Assembly (NCBI GenBank): GCA_002347025.1
Contig: DEAE01000016.1
Location: 1 to 64,000, forward strand
Direction: 5' to 3'
Length of the DNA stretch: 64,000 bases
DNA from: Acidobacteria bacterium UBA2990
GTDB taxonomy: Bacteria; Acidobacteriota; Vicinamibacteria; Vicinamibacterales; UBA8438
A program made the translations under genes and the position numbers. The notes under the pieces were generated by a model. It was given only the letters and a program-made list of their open reading frames with translations. It did no database searches and was not told the DNA's origin. Positions 9,473 to 18,699 of this stretch are shown piece by piece (position 1 is the stretch's first letter; each line of letters starts with the position of its first letter).

Positions 9473-10417
9473 TTAAACGAACAGAGACGACACAGATGTC
9501 TCTTGGTGAATACTTTCAATCGCTTTCCCAAGCAACGGAGCAACTGATAATATCTCGACCTTATCAGATTCAACAATTGCAGACCTCGGCGGTATGGTGT
9601 TGGTAACCACCAGCTTTTCGAGCGCCGAGTTATTGATCCGGTCCAAAGCTGGCCCAGATAACACACCATGAACCGCACAGGCAAACACACCAGAAGCCCC
9701 ATTGCTACGTAGTGCCTCAGCGCTATGAGTTAAGGTTCCAGCCGTGTCCACGATGTCATCCTGGATGATACATACTCGATCCTGAACTTCACCCACCACA
9801 TTCATCACTTGTGCCGCCCCGTCACTGGACCGCCTTTTATCAATAATTGCTAGCTCTGCTCCCAGTCGTTTGGCATAGGCACGCGCTCTCTCTACGCCAC
9901 CCGCATCAGGCGAAACAATGGTCAGATCCTGGTCCGCCTTGCGGACCAAGTGCTCTATAAACACCGGAGCAGCGAATAGGTGGTCGACAGGAATGTCAAA
10001 GAAGGCCTGGATTTGCGCTTTATGTAAATCCATGGTCAAGACACGGTTTGCCCCGGCGGCACTCAATAAATTCGCAACAAGTTTGGCTGATATAGGAACC
10101 CGAGGCTTATCCTTTCGGTCCTGGCGAGCGTAGCCGTAATAAGGCATAACTGCTGTGATCCGTGACGCAGACGAGCGCCTAAACGCATCGATCATTACAC
10201 ACAACTCAATGATGTGAGAATCGACCGGTGTGCAGGTTGGCTGCAGGATGAAAACATCGGCACCCCGTATGTTTTCGTCGATCTGAAATGACACTTCCGT
10301 GTCAGAAAATCTCTTTAGGCTCGCTCGTCCCAAGGGAGTGCCGATGTGCTCAGCGATCTCCTTCGCTAATTGCGGGTGCGCAGTTCCGGTAAAGAGTTTT
10401 AGCTGTCTGTTCTGCAT
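9473..10417 (-). CDS. prs: Ribose-phosphate pyrophosphokinase
   Basis: Makes PRPP from ribose 5-phosphate and ATP for nucleotide, histidine and tryptophan synthesis. The start (LKLFTGTAHPQLAKEIAE) and the SFQIDENIRGADVFILQPT segment are typical. The metal and ATP site includes YYGYARQDRKDKPR and VLTMDLHKAQIQ, and the PRPP loop is DDIVDTAGTL. The length of 314 residues is normal. It is followed by rplY and preceded by tRNA-Gln and ispE, as in pseudomonads. Confidence 0.95.
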   Translation of the reverse strand: MQNRQLKLFTGTAHPQLAKEIAEHIGTPLGRASLKRFSDTEVSFQIDENIRGADVFILQPTCTPVDSHIIELCVMIDAFRRSSASRITAVMPYYGYARQDRKDKPRVPISAKLVANLLSAAGANRVLTMDLHKAQIQAFFDIPVDHLFAAPVFIEHLVRKADQDLTIVSPDAGGVERARAYAKRLGAELAIIDKRRSSDGAAQVMNVVGEVQDRVCIIQDDIVDTAGTLTHSAEALRSNGASGVFACAVHGVLSGPALDRINNSALEKLVVTNTIPPRSAIVESDKVEILSVAPLLGKAIESIHQETSVSSLFV

Positions 10418-10483
10418 CGCCGTTCGATCAGATTCCCAGCATTTCCCTAGTTAAAGTGAATATGCTCAATGGCCCGCGTGGAT

Positions 10484-10559
10484 TGGCTGGGGCGGAAGGA
10501 TTCGAACCTTCGAATACGGGATTCAAAGTCCCGCGCCTTAACCGCTTGGCCACGCCCCA
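10484..10559 (-). tRNA. tRNA-Gln (anticodon UUG)
   Basis: A 76-nt cloverleaf on the minus strand. The 7-bp acceptor stem pairs TGGGGCG with CGCCCCA. The D loop contains AGCGGTTAAGGC. The anticodon loop is CTTTGAA with TTG at 10524-10526, and the T loop is GTTCGAATCC-like. The discriminator G and CCA are encoded in the DNA (CCA at 10484-10486). It sits between ispE and prs, the position known for tRNA-Gln in pseudomonads. Confidence 0.96.
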
Positions 10560-10795
10560 CCTAAAGTGATTCCCCACACCGAATGCCGTGTCTACCGACC
10601 CCCCGTACACGATAGCCAAGGCTCGAGTTCAGGCAAGGCACGGGCAACGAGCGTGATGCCAGCACAAGGCAACCAGACTCGAAGAACAACACGAATCAAC
10701 CAATACGCAGGGACTAAATTGTTACCCGCACAAACTTTCATTGTAGCCTGAGCTCACTTTACTGAGCAAGAACAGACCATCTTCAAAGTGAACCT

Positions 10796-11761
10796 CTAGG
10801 ACCTAAAGCCAGACTCCTGAGCAAGTCTGTCACGGTTCATGGTCTCTGAAATTTTCACTGTCCAGCCATCCCAACTCACACCCCTCGCAGCCTCCACTGC
10901 CATAGCCCGCTGGGCAAACAACCCAAAAACAGCCGACCCACTTCCCGTCATGGCTGCAATTTCCGCCCCGGAGTTGGCCAGCTTTCTCACGGCCCGGCGT
11001 ATCTCTGGACGGCGTCCGGCTACCGGTTTCTCTAGCTCATTATCAACTCCATCCAGAGCAATGGACGAACCAATCACCTGAGGAGACCTCCAAACTTGTC
11101 GTCCAGGAAAACCACCTCGACCACCCGTGCTGTCCCTATCTTGCTCCAACCAACCATAGGCCTCAACCGTCGAAACCCCACGAGGTGGGACCGCAACAAC
11201 TACCCAGTATCGAGGCAACTCCGCTAGCGGGTATATCTCGTCTCCTCGCCCGATCCCGAGAGCTGTGCCACCAACCAAGAAAAAAGGCCCATCAGCACCG
11301 AGTTCTGACGCAATACCATCAAGCTCGTGGTGGCCGAATGTCAGTCCCCAAAATCGGCACACACCTCGCAGCACAGCCACCGCATCCGAAGTCCCACCTC
11401 CCAATCCTGCCTGAACCGGAATACGCTTGGTAATAGTGACCTTAACACCCGTTGGATCACCATGACGGCCCGAAGCTGTCCAAAGCTTATGCATCGCGCC
11501 CCACACGAGGTTGTCTCGGTCTTGAGGGACTCCAGCCGACGAGCACCTGACCTGACACGGACCACTGATAGCTCGCAGGGTTAAGGTGTCGTACAACCTG
11601 ATTGTCTGGATGATAGTGCGGAGATCATGAAAACCGTCAGGACGCTTGGCACCTACTTGCAGATCCAAGTTAACCTTAGCGTAAGCCCGAAGCCGCACAA
11701 TCCCAACTGCCCGTTCCTCCGACATCTCAGCACCGAAACGCCGAGCGGTTGCTTCCGACAT
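10796..11761 (-). CDS. ispE: 4-diphosphocytidyl-2-C-methyl-D-erythritol kinase
   Basis: GHMP-family kinase of the MEP pathway that phosphorylates CDP-ME before the IspF step. The start of the domain, RAYAKVNLDLQV, and the ATP-binding glycine loop PVQAGLGGGTSDAVAVL are clear. The frame opens at a GTG (11833), but I prefer the ATG at 11761 because it has a good ribosome-binding site (GGAAGG, about 4 nt away) and gives 321 residues. The gene follows the LolB-like lipoprotein gene and precedes tRNA-Gln and prs. Confidence 0.93.
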   Translation of the reverse strand: MSEATARRFGAEMSEERAVGIVRLRAYAKVNLDLQVGAKRPDGFHDLRTIIQTIRLYDTLTLRAISGPCQVRCSSAGVPQDRDNLVWGAMHKLWTASGRHGDPTGVKVTITKRIPVQAGLGGGTSDAVAVLRGVCRFWGLTFGHHELDGIASELGADGPFFLVGGTALGIGRGDEIYPLAELPRYWVVVAVPPRGVSTVEAYGWLEQDRDSTGGRGGFPGRQVWRSPQVIGSSIALDGVDNELEKPVAGRRPEIRRAVRKLANSGAEIAAMTGSGSAVFGLFAQRAMAVEAARGVSWDGWTVKISETMNRDRLAQESGFRS

Positions 11762-11852
11762 TTTCCCTTCCGACACCCACAAGGATCCGACTACCTTCGC
11801 CGTCAGACGCTCTCGCAAGAGCAGTAATGACACCGCAAAACTCGTTCAAGAT

Positions 11853-12671
11853 TCACTGCCGTCCGAGAGGCACTCGCAATGGTCCAGCCCGATTCAGCTC
11901 TTCCAATGTCATAGGAACAACATTCATCGGTAGCTGCAGAGAGAAGGTCGACTTCTCAAGCTGAACATTAAGATTAAGCTGAGATAGGCTGGCTGTAATG
12001 TCAATTGGAAGTCCCGCTTGCCTGCCTACTCCCGGTTCCGTCGAAAACACTCGCACTACCGTGGGCATCCCACGCCGAAATCCACCGTACTCGATCGTCA
12101 GCCCGTCTCGGGTCCCAGCTACGAGATGGTAATCGTTTCCCATTAGTCGCAAGTACGCGCTCGCTCCGCCCGACAAATCCACCACAATCCACCCGCCAAC
12201 ACTTCTCCCTCGAAGCGGTCGAGATTCTGGAACCAAACAGCCCGTCAGCACTGCAAGGAGATCTCCAGGGCCAAAGGGTATCCCCGTCAATGCGGCCAGT
12301 ATATCCACAGCCGGTACATCAGTCACCACACGACCCTGTCGCGTAAGCCACAACGTCGCCTCCTCCTCAGCGGCCACCAAATAGAAACCTGGAGTTCCGA
12401 ACGGTGCAAGACCTTCCAGCCTAATAGATGCCGGCTTCGCCAAACCGGCACGCACTCTCCCGCTGAAATTTGTTTGGGTACCACGTCCTTGAATGCCAAT
12501 CATCGCTTCAAAGGTGCGAACACGGCGACAATTAGCCACTACCGTATCGAAGAGGGAAGCATAAGCAGGGTACGCTATCCCAGAACCCTGTGGGAGAATG
12601 ACCCGACTCGGCGCGCAGGCTCCCGCAACAAAAAAAAACGTGACATATAGAGAGGCACGAACGAAAGTCAT
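11853..12671 (-). CDS. LolB-like outer-membrane lipoprotein
   Basis: A 272-residue lipoprotein: a hydrophobic signal sequence ends in the lipobox AGAC, with Cys19 as the likely lipidated residue. The rest resembles the LolB/DUF4292 type of lipid-binding half-barrel, including the GRGTQTNFSGRVRAGLAKPAS segment and alternating beta strands. LolB receives lipoproteins and inserts them into the outer membrane. Sequence alone would give only a weak call. The position between a TPR gene and ispE, exactly where lolB sits in pseudomonads, is the stronger argument. True LolB function is inferred. Confidence 0.7.
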   Translation of the reverse strand: MTFVRASLYVTFFFVAGACAPSRVILPQGSGIAYPAYASLFDTVVANCRRVRTFEAMIGIQGRGTQTNFSGRVRAGLAKPASIRLEGLAPFGTPGFYLVAAEEEATLWLTRQGRVVTDVPAVDILAALTGIPFGPGDLLAVLTGCLVPESRPLRGRSVGGWIVVDLSGGASAYLRLMGNDYHLVAGTRDGLTIEYGGFRRGMPTVVRVFSTEPGVGRQAGLPIDITASLSQLNLNVQLEKSTFSLQLPMNVVPMTLEELNRAGPLRVPLGRQ

Positions 12672-12734
12672 CGTTCGCCAGGGTCTGGTCGAGGCTGGCC
12701 GAACGTATAGTGCATGAGGGTTTGCGAGAGGCGA

Positions 12735-14588
12735 CTACCGATTCAGGCGTGTCCGAGCCTCTTGGATTTTGGTTTCGACCTCTGACAAGTCGAGTCCATT
12801 TCCATCACCGGACAAAGCCCGTTCCCACGCAGAAATTGCCTCGGTATATCGTTCCAGTCTGAAAAGCAGATCACCCATGTGATCCTGCACCACCGAGTTG
12901 CTCTGAAGCTGGTCACTGGCCCTTCGCAACGGCACTTCTGCCAATTCCAGCTCATCCTTCTTGAAGTACGCCCAACCGAGGCTGTCGAGATAAGACCCAT
13001 TCTGGGGATCAAGTTCGAGGGCACGCTGAATCAATAGCACTGACTCGTCGAGTCTCTCTCCTCGTTCAGCCAACATATAGCCAAGATAATTCAAGGTCTG
13101 TGCGTCATCCGGGTTGGCATCAAGCACCCTCCTAAACGCCTGTTCGGCCTCGGCAAATCGCTGGGCTCGCTCGAACAAGGCACCTAGCTGAAACACAATC
13201 AGTGTGCTGCCAGGAAACCGGACCTCTGCTTCCTCCAAAACTCGCACAGCCTGAGAAACCCGACCGTTGTCGCTATAAACACCAGCCAAGGCTACATGGG
13301 CAATCGGTTCGCCTATATGATCAGGTAGAGCCCGCTCAAGTAGCGAAATAGCATCGTCAACCGAACCGCGAGCCAATAAGGCCTGTGCTTCAAGGCGAAC
13401 CAAGGCCAGACTATCCGGTCTGGCTTCACGGGCCAAAGCTAAAATTTCATCCGCTTCATCGAAACGTTCAGCATCAAGATAAGTTTGTGCAAGCTGAACC
13501 TGTAGCCGAAAATTTGCAGGGACCAACTCGTTTGCTTCAGTTAGTGCGTCGATGGCTCCATCAAAATCGCCTAGCCTATGGTAGGCGACACTTAAGCTCT
13601 GAAGCAGGCCAGCAAGTTGTGGGAGCGATTCCCCATCATCACGAACCCTACCGACCAACAGAACCAGAGTGTCTGCCATGGCTCGGTACTGTCCCATCGC
13701 ACCTTGTACCCGTGACAATACGAATGGCCCACGGAGCCCGCTTGGCTCAAGTTCAACAACCCGACGGGCGGCCGTCTCGGCAGTTTCATGATTATTGTTC
13801 TGCAACTCGAGTTCGGCTATCTGGAACCAAGCTTCGGTATCATCCGGGCGTAGATCCACAAGATCTCGGAGAACACCAAGGGCGCGGTCAGGCTCCCCTG
13901 CGTTAATCAAAGACCCGGCAAGCCTACGACGGTAACGGGCGCGCCGAGGACTCAACAACACTGCCCGCTCATAAGCAGCAGCCGCAGCATCCCACTGTTG
14001 CCTAGTTTCATGAGCCGCAGCCAACATAACCAGAGCCTCTGTAAATTGAGGTTCAGCCTCCAATACCTCAGTCAAAACCTCAATCGCACTCTCGGCTTGA
14101 CCACTGGTGATGTAGAGCCTACCCAGAGTCAGATAAAGCCCGGCATCCGGCAACCCTGGGTTCCGAGCCCGCTCTAAATGATCAACAGCCTGTTCAACAT
14201 CCGTCTGAACAGGATCATTCTGAGAGCTAGCTCTGGCAGCATATACAAGTCCCAGAATGCGATGGGCGTCACGGTTGTCGGGATCTCGGTCGAGAGCCGA
14301 ATTACCGGCCGAAATTGCTTCATCTGACCGATTTTGACGAGCGTAAAGTTCAGCAAGCTCTGACCATATGCCAGAAGCACTCGGGTCAAGCTCAGCAGCC
14401 TGCAGATAGGCCGCTACCGCAGCATCAAAATCACCTCCACCCTGGAGCAAACGACCCAGCATAAAAGCATGGTAAGCGGTTGCCCGATCCTCAAAGCCTG
14501 ACGGTTCAGATTCCGCCGACTGAGCGTGGGCAAATACTCCAGAAACCAACATGACCGCGGCAAAAAACGAACTGACTGTTAACCGCAT
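12735..14588 (-). CDS. Secreted tetratricopeptide-repeat protein
   Basis: A 617-residue protein with a cleavable-looking signal peptide ending near VFAHAQS. Almost all of the rest is TPR-type helix pairs, probably more than a dozen, such as LAELYARQNRSDEAISAGNSALDRDPDN and the well-conserved C-terminal pair NYLGYMLAERGERLDESV. TPR arrays mediate protein-protein contacts, here in the periplasm or at the outer membrane. An equivalent TPR gene precedes lolB-ispE in pseudomonads, so a link to lipoprotein or envelope assembly is plausible. No enzymatic domain is seen. Confidence 0.85.
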   Translation of the reverse strand: MRLTVSSFFAAVMLVSGVFAHAQSAESEPSGFEDRATAYHAFMLGRLLQGGGDFDAAVAAYLQAAELDPSASGIWSELAELYARQNRSDEAISAGNSALDRDPDNRDAHRILGLVYAARASSQNDPVQTDVEQAVDHLERARNPGLPDAGLYLTLGRLYITSGQAESAIEVLTEVLEAEPQFTEALVMLAAAHETRQQWDAAAAAYERAVLLSPRRARYRRRLAGSLINAGEPDRALGVLRDLVDLRPDDTEAWFQIAELELQNNNHETAETAARRVVELEPSGLRGPFVLSRVQGAMGQYRAMADTLVLLVGRVRDDGESLPQLAGLLQSLSVAYHRLGDFDGAIDALTEANELVPANFRLQVQLAQTYLDAERFDEADEILALAREARPDSLALVRLEAQALLARGSVDDAISLLERALPDHIGEPIAHVALAGVYSDNGRVSQAVRVLEEAEVRFPGSTLIVFQLGALFERAQRFAEAEQAFRRVLDANPDDAQTLNYLGYMLAERGERLDESVLLIQRALELDPQNGSYLDSLGWAYFKKDELELAEVPLRRASDQLQSNSVVQDHMGDLLFRLERYTEAISAWERALSGDGNGLDLSEVETKIQEARTRLNR

Positions 14589-14687
14589 ATGGGTGAGATT
14601 GTTCCACAGGATAGGGAAGCGAACAACCCACTAGCGATAGCGGCACGTCAGAATCTGGTATAGTCCGGCCTTGGAGGAGGGCTCATC

Positions 14688-14858
14688 ATGGGGATTGACG
14701 CGAAATTGTTGGAGATACTTGCCTGTCCCCAATGCAAGACACCGGTCGAATTGGTGGATAACAGCAGCGGTCTTAAATGCCAAACCTGCAAGCGGATATT
14801 CCCTATCAAAGACGATATTCCAGTAATGCTCATCGATGAAGCTACCATGGCAGATTGA
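14688..14858 (+). CDS. Trm112/YcaR-like small zinc-ribbon protein
   Basis: A 56-residue protein that begins MGIDAKLLEILACPQCKTPVEL and contains a second Cys pair (CQTC), followed by FPIKDDIPVMLIDEA. This is the Trm112/YcaR (UPF0434) pattern: two CxxC pairs and a closing IPVML motif. Bacterial members are often next to lipid A or polysaccharide genes, though their role is poorly defined. The ATG at 14688 has an excellent ribosome-binding site, GGAGGAGG at 14673-14680, and a TATAGT box lies at 14659-14664. The gene is divergent from the TPR gene and 68 nt before the ligase-like gene. Confidence 0.88.
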   Translation: MGIDAKLLEILACPQCKTPVELVDNSSGLKCQTCKRIFPIKDDIPVMLIDEATMAD

Positions 14859-14926
14859 CGAGCGACGCCCCCGCTCAACTAACCGTAGGACACTTCAGGA
14901 AGACCAAATGTCGGGAAGGCCCTGCC

Positions 14927-16078
14927 ATGATCGCCGCCCTGGATAATTACGACAGTTCAAATCTTGAAACCACAGCACTAATTTCCCTGTTAGGTTTTGT
15001 CGCTGCTATTCAGATCTCAATAGCCGCGGCAGGCATTCTTCTCGCGGTCACAGTGGTCCTATGGATCGCTTTACTCGGGTCTAAACGGGAATGGCCTACA
15101 GCCCCGCCGTTTTTCGGGGCCCTATTGATCTATGCCGCCATAACCCTAACATCCGCCCTATTTTCTCTAGACCCCATCAGCAGCTTCAGCGATTCCCGCG
15201 AGATATTGCTTTTCCTAGTTGTACCGCTAGTTTACCGACTGGCTCGTGGTCGCCATGCGCAGACTGTAGCAACAATTGTTGTAAGTGTAGGCGCCGCCAG
15301 TGCCGTTTTCGGCATTGTGCAATACGGCATACTCGAGTACGACAATCTTGGGCAGCGACCCTCCGGCAGCATGGGCCATTACATGACCTATTCAGGTCTC
15401 CTAGTACTGGTCATCGGATTGGCGACTGCTCGCGCTCTTTTTGACACACGTGAACGGACTTGGTCGGTATTGGTGCTGCCGGCACTCATCGCAGCACTAG
15501 CCGTCACTCTAACCAGAAGCAACTGGGTCGGGGCAGGCGCGGCTATAGGAATCCTGTTTCTCCTCAAAGACATTCGTCTACTAGTGGTCGTACCAGTACT
15601 TGCCGCTTTAGTTTTAGTACTGGCGCCTCCCCAGATCACAGCAAGGGCATACTCAGCATTTGATCTCCAGGATCCGACCGTGCGTGACCGTTTCGCAATG
15701 GCACGTGCCGGCGTCAAGATCATTAAGGATTATCCACTAACAGGGGTTGGACCAGACATGGTTCAGGAAGTCTATCCTGACTATAGAGACGCGAATGCGG
15801 TTCAGAAAGAAAATCCCCACCTCCACAACGTACCGCTACAGATAGCAGCCGAACGAGGCCTGCCAGCTCTAACAATCTGGATCGGTTTTCTGGGCCTAGT
15901 AGCGCGGGATCTCATCAAACGTCTCCGAGCCGACAAACATCATGCTCTTAGCGCCGCTGGGCTAGCAGCGGTGGTCGGAATGTTGGCCGGAGGTCTCTTC
16001 GAATACAACTTCGGTGACTCGGAATTCCTGATGTTGTTTCTTGTTCTGATCACCCTGCCTCACTGCGAAGAAACCTAG
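14927..16078 (+). CDS. O-antigen ligase/polymerase family membrane protein (Wzy/WaaL type)
   Basis: A polytopic inner-membrane protein of 383 residues with about ten hydrophobic segments. The Wzy_C-type periplasmic region is visible: VRDRFAMARAGVKIIKDYPLTGVGPDMV, then NPHLHNVPLQIAAERGLPAL, whose HN motif is typical of O-antigen ligases. Such proteins polymerise glycan repeats or transfer glycan to lipid A or protein. The frame extends up to a TTG at 14855, but the ATG at 14927 has a clear ribosome-binding site (GGGAAGG at 14913-14919) and is preferred. It is separated from the main polysaccharide cluster by about 13 kb. Confidence 0.83.
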   Translation: MIAALDNYDSSNLETTALISLLGFVAAIQISIAAAGILLAVTVVLWIALLGSKREWPTAPPFFGALLIYAAITLTSALFSLDPISSFSDSREILLFLVVPLVYRLARGRHAQTVATIVVSVGAASAVFGIVQYGILEYDNLGQRPSGSMGHYMTYSGLLVLVIGLATARALFDTRERTWSVLVLPALIAALAVTLTRSNWVGAGAAIGILFLLKDIRLLVVVPVLAALVLVLAPPQITARAYSAFDLQDPTVRDRFAMARAGVKIIKDYPLTGVGPDMVQEVYPDYRDANAVQKENPHLHNVPLQIAAERGLPALTIWIGFLGLVARDLIKRLRADKHHALSAAGLAAVVGMLAGGLFEYNFGDSEFLMLFLVLITLPHCEET

Positions 16079-16146
16079 GCAATAGAAAGCGCCATGAGGT
16101 CCTCTTCCGGTGTCATGAAGGTTAGCTGGTTGGGGGCCTTGGCCAC

Positions 16147-17757
16147 TCAGTGCCGGAAATGCCGTGTTCCAGTGAACACCATAGCGAGGCCGTGCTCCTC
16201 AGCAGCAGCAATTACCTCTTCATCTCGAACAGAACCACCTGGCTGTACAACAGCAGTTGCCCCAGTTGCTGCAATTGCGTCGAGCCCATCTCGGAACGGG
16301 AAAAAAGCATCCGAGGCCGCTACCGTGTCCAATAACGGCTTACCAGCCTTCATTGTCGCCACCTTGACGGCATCTACCCTACTCATTTGGCCGGCACCAA
16401 TGGACACCAGCCGATCAGGCGAAGCAAAGACAACAGCGTTCGACTTAACATGTGCTGCAACACGCCAGGCAAGCCTTAAAGCGGAGGCCTCTGCCTTAGT
16501 AGGCTTGCGGGAAGTCACCACCCTGCAAACAGCCGGTTCCCCCTCTGCTCGATCTCTATCCCATGAGGCACTAGCTTCGGCCACATGGTCGCTGTCCTGA
16601 ACCAAGATCGCCCCCATAATCGAACGGATTTCACGGGTCAAACTAAGGTCGCCAGCGGCTGAAGAAAAATCTGCTAACACCACTCTGAGATTCTTCTTTG
16701 TGGCCAAGATCGCTCTAGCCTCTTCGTCAGCATCAGGTGCAACGACAGCCTCAATGAAGGTAGAAGTGATCGCCGCTGCAGTTGCCTGATCAATGGGACG
16801 GTTTAGACCGACGATACCGCCAAATGCCGACAGTGAATCTACCTCTCTCGCCAAAATATAGGCCGAAGACAGCTTCTGGGCAATCGCTAGCCCGCAGGGA
16901 TTCATATGCTTCACAACAACAGCAGTTGGTTCACCGAACTCGAGTGTCAATCGCGCAGCTGCATCTAGATCCAGCAGGTTGGTGAATGACAGCGGCTTGC
17001 CCTGCACCACCCTAGCTCCACCGAAGCCGGCTTTGCCTCCAGCGTAGATCGCTGCGACCTGGTGTGGATTCTCACCATAGCGTAGAACTCGCTGTCGGGA
17101 TAATTCTAAAACCATCTCGTCAGGAAGCAGGGGTTGAGTTCGCGCCGCCAACTTGCGCGTCAAGCAGCCAGCATCCACTCCAACCGTCGATAAGACAGAA
17201 GCGATAGTTTGGTCGTACGACTGAGTGTGAGCAAATGCTTTCTGGGCTAAAGCTAGTCGGTAAGAGACACCTGGACCGTCTGGCTGGCTCAACTCCAATA
17301 ACGTCTTCTCATAGTCGCTAGGATCTACAACGACAACCACATCGCAGAAATTTTTGGATGCAGCTCGTATCAACGTAGGCCCTCCGATGTCGATGTCTTC
17401 GATCAATGCATCGACGCTAGCTTCTGGATTAGCAGCCGTCTGGGCAAACGGGTATAAATTCACTGCAACCAGATCAATTGCCCCTATCCCATGTGCTTGA
17501 ATGGCCTGGAGGTCCCCAGGCTTATCGCGCCGTGCCAAAATGCCAGCGTGTACTCCTGGGTGCAAAGTCTTAACCCGGCCGTCCATCATCTCCGGAAACC
17601 CTGTCACCTCTGAGACCTGGGCAACTGTGAACCCAGCCTCTACCAAGACTTCTGCAGTCCCGCCTGTCGAAACCAGCTCGAAACCACAAGCAATTAATCC
17701 TCGGGCAAATTCAACAACGCCCGTCTTGTCAGAAACACTGAGCAGCGCTCGTTTCAA
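16147..17757 (-). CDS. purH: Bifunctional purine biosynthesis protein PurH
   Basis: Catalyses the last two steps to IMP: AICAR transformylase and IMP cyclohydrolase. The N-terminal cyclohydrolase domain starts LLSVSDKTGVVEFARGL and contains GGTAEVLVEAGF and GRVKTLHPGVHAGIL. The transformylase domain has RYGENPHQVAA and the catalytic KHMNPCGLA region, and the protein ends VVQPGGSVRDEEVIAAAEEHGLAM. The 536 residues are complete. The start is a TTG (17755-17757) with a good ribosome-binding site (AGAGGAGAA about 9 nt upstream), and no ATG is nearby. It is convergent with the ligase-like gene. Confidence 0.95.
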   Translation of the reverse strand: MKRALLSVSDKTGVVEFARGLIACGFELVSTGGTAEVLVEAGFTVAQVSEVTGFPEMMDGRVKTLHPGVHAGILARRDKPGDLQAIQAHGIGAIDLVAVNLYPFAQTAANPEASVDALIEDIDIGGPTLIRAASKNFCDVVVVVDPSDYEKTLLELSQPDGPGVSYRLALAQKAFAHTQSYDQTIASVLSTVGVDAGCLTRKLAARTQPLLPDEMVLELSRQRVLRYGENPHQVAAIYAGGKAGFGGARVVQGKPLSFTNLLDLDAAARLTLEFGEPTAVVVKHMNPCGLAIAQKLSSAYILAREVDSLSAFGGIVGLNRPIDQATAAAITSTFIEAVVAPDADEEARAILATKKNLRVVLADFSSAAGDLSLTREIRSIMGAILVQDSDHVAEASASWDRDRAEGEPAVCRVVTSRKPTKAEASALRLAWRVAAHVKSNAVVFASPDRLVSIGAGQMSRVDAVKVATMKAGKPLLDTVAASDAFFPFRDGLDAIAATGATAVVQPGGSVRDEEVIAAAEEHGLAMVFTGTRHFRH

Positions 17758-18159
17758 CGGCCTATTCTCCTCTCTGAAACCTGGAAAAACCTCCCCTATT
17801 CAGTCAAAACCCTTGCTCAAGGCTACCACCGTGACAGGAATTTTTCGTCACCGCAAAAGCCAAACAACGACTGCAAAGCTTTCACTGGTGGCTAAAGCAC
17901 CGCTTCTTGAGCACCGACGGAGAGGACAATCGAACTTTGCGTGTTCTTTCGAAAATCTCCTTGTCAAGAACGTAACAGAAACAACATGATGCCAGAGACT
18001 GGAAGGTCAAGTGGCTCAATCAGCAAATATTTGCCGATCACCAACGACTATTCTGTACCTGCGTCAGGTCTACCGCTAAGCTACTCGACGCTTTATTCAA
18101 CTGAAGCTACAGGCGCACACATTGCACGGCTGTAGGCTATTTGGCTAGGCTGGACAGTA
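17758..18159. other. Non-coding gap between purH and the 171-aa gene
   Basis: About 400 nt without a convincing gene. The part just upstream of purH supplies its ribosome-binding site and presumably its promoter. I do not see a recognisable riboswitch, terminator or RNA gene. Confidence 0.5.
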
Positions 18160-18675
18160 TCAGCGAATCAGGAACCAGAATAACGGCAACCACAGCTCAC
18201 GCGCATAGGGAACAGCACGATCGTCAATCAACACGTCGCACAGATCAAGTGCTCCTACCAATTCAAAAAGAGCCCTAAGCTTGAGTGCCTCATGAGGCCT
18301 GAAACGGGCTCTGTGTCGTGTGCCTGATCCAGTCCCAGAAACAAAATACTCGGTCGAGTCCTTAGCTAATTCAACAGCCCGTTCATAGTCATCCCCATCA
18401 AATCTAGGGAAGACAACCGTCACAGAAAAGGGTGGCTTCGACGTTTCACCTAACACTATTCTTCGAAGATCTGGGTTAAGGATCGCTAACTCCTCAGCAG
18501 TCGGCTCCTCGGAAACGCCAACATAGGGCCAAAATCGATCAGAGGGCCGATAGGCAGGCTGGTTGGTGCCGCCGTGTGGGGTATTGCCGGACTGGCTTGA
18601 AGCCTTGCTCATTGGTCGAGGAAGATCAGATGATATCCTGAACCCCTTCGTCTCGGCAAGAGACTGACGCACCAT
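18160..18675 (-). CDS. Conserved-looking hypothetical protein (171 aa)
   Basis: I do not recognise the family. The first ~40 residues are low in order (Ser, Pro, Gly-rich); the structured part runs from about residue 46 (DRFWPYVGVSEEPTAEELA) to the end, with a PFSVTVVFPRFDGDDYERAVELA segment that looks like an alpha/beta domain, and a hydrophobic C-terminus. No signal peptide is seen. An internal ATG at 18612 is an alternative start; the ATG at 18675 has AAGGA 11 nt upstream. It is divergent from selA, only 24 nt apart, so the two share an upstream region. Confidence 0.6.
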   Translation of the reverse strand: MVRQSLAETKGFRISSDLPRPMSKASSQSGNTPHGGTNQPAYRPSDRFWPYVGVSEEPTAEELAILNPDLRRIVLGETSKPPFSVTVVFPRFDGDDYERAVELAKDSTEYFVSGTGSGTRHRARFRPHEALKLRALFELVGALDLCDVLIDDRAVPYARELWLPLFWFLIR

Positions 18676-18699
18676 TAAGAATTACGTCCTTATTTAGCG

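Noticed and set aside
10428..10619. A 63-aa minus-strand frame
   Set aside because: It runs through the tRNA-Gln gene and is therefore a chance frame.
14648..14878. A 76-aa minus-strand frame opposite the Trm112-like gene
   Set aside because: The plus-strand gene has two CxxC pairs and an excellent ribosome-binding site; the minus frame is its shadow.
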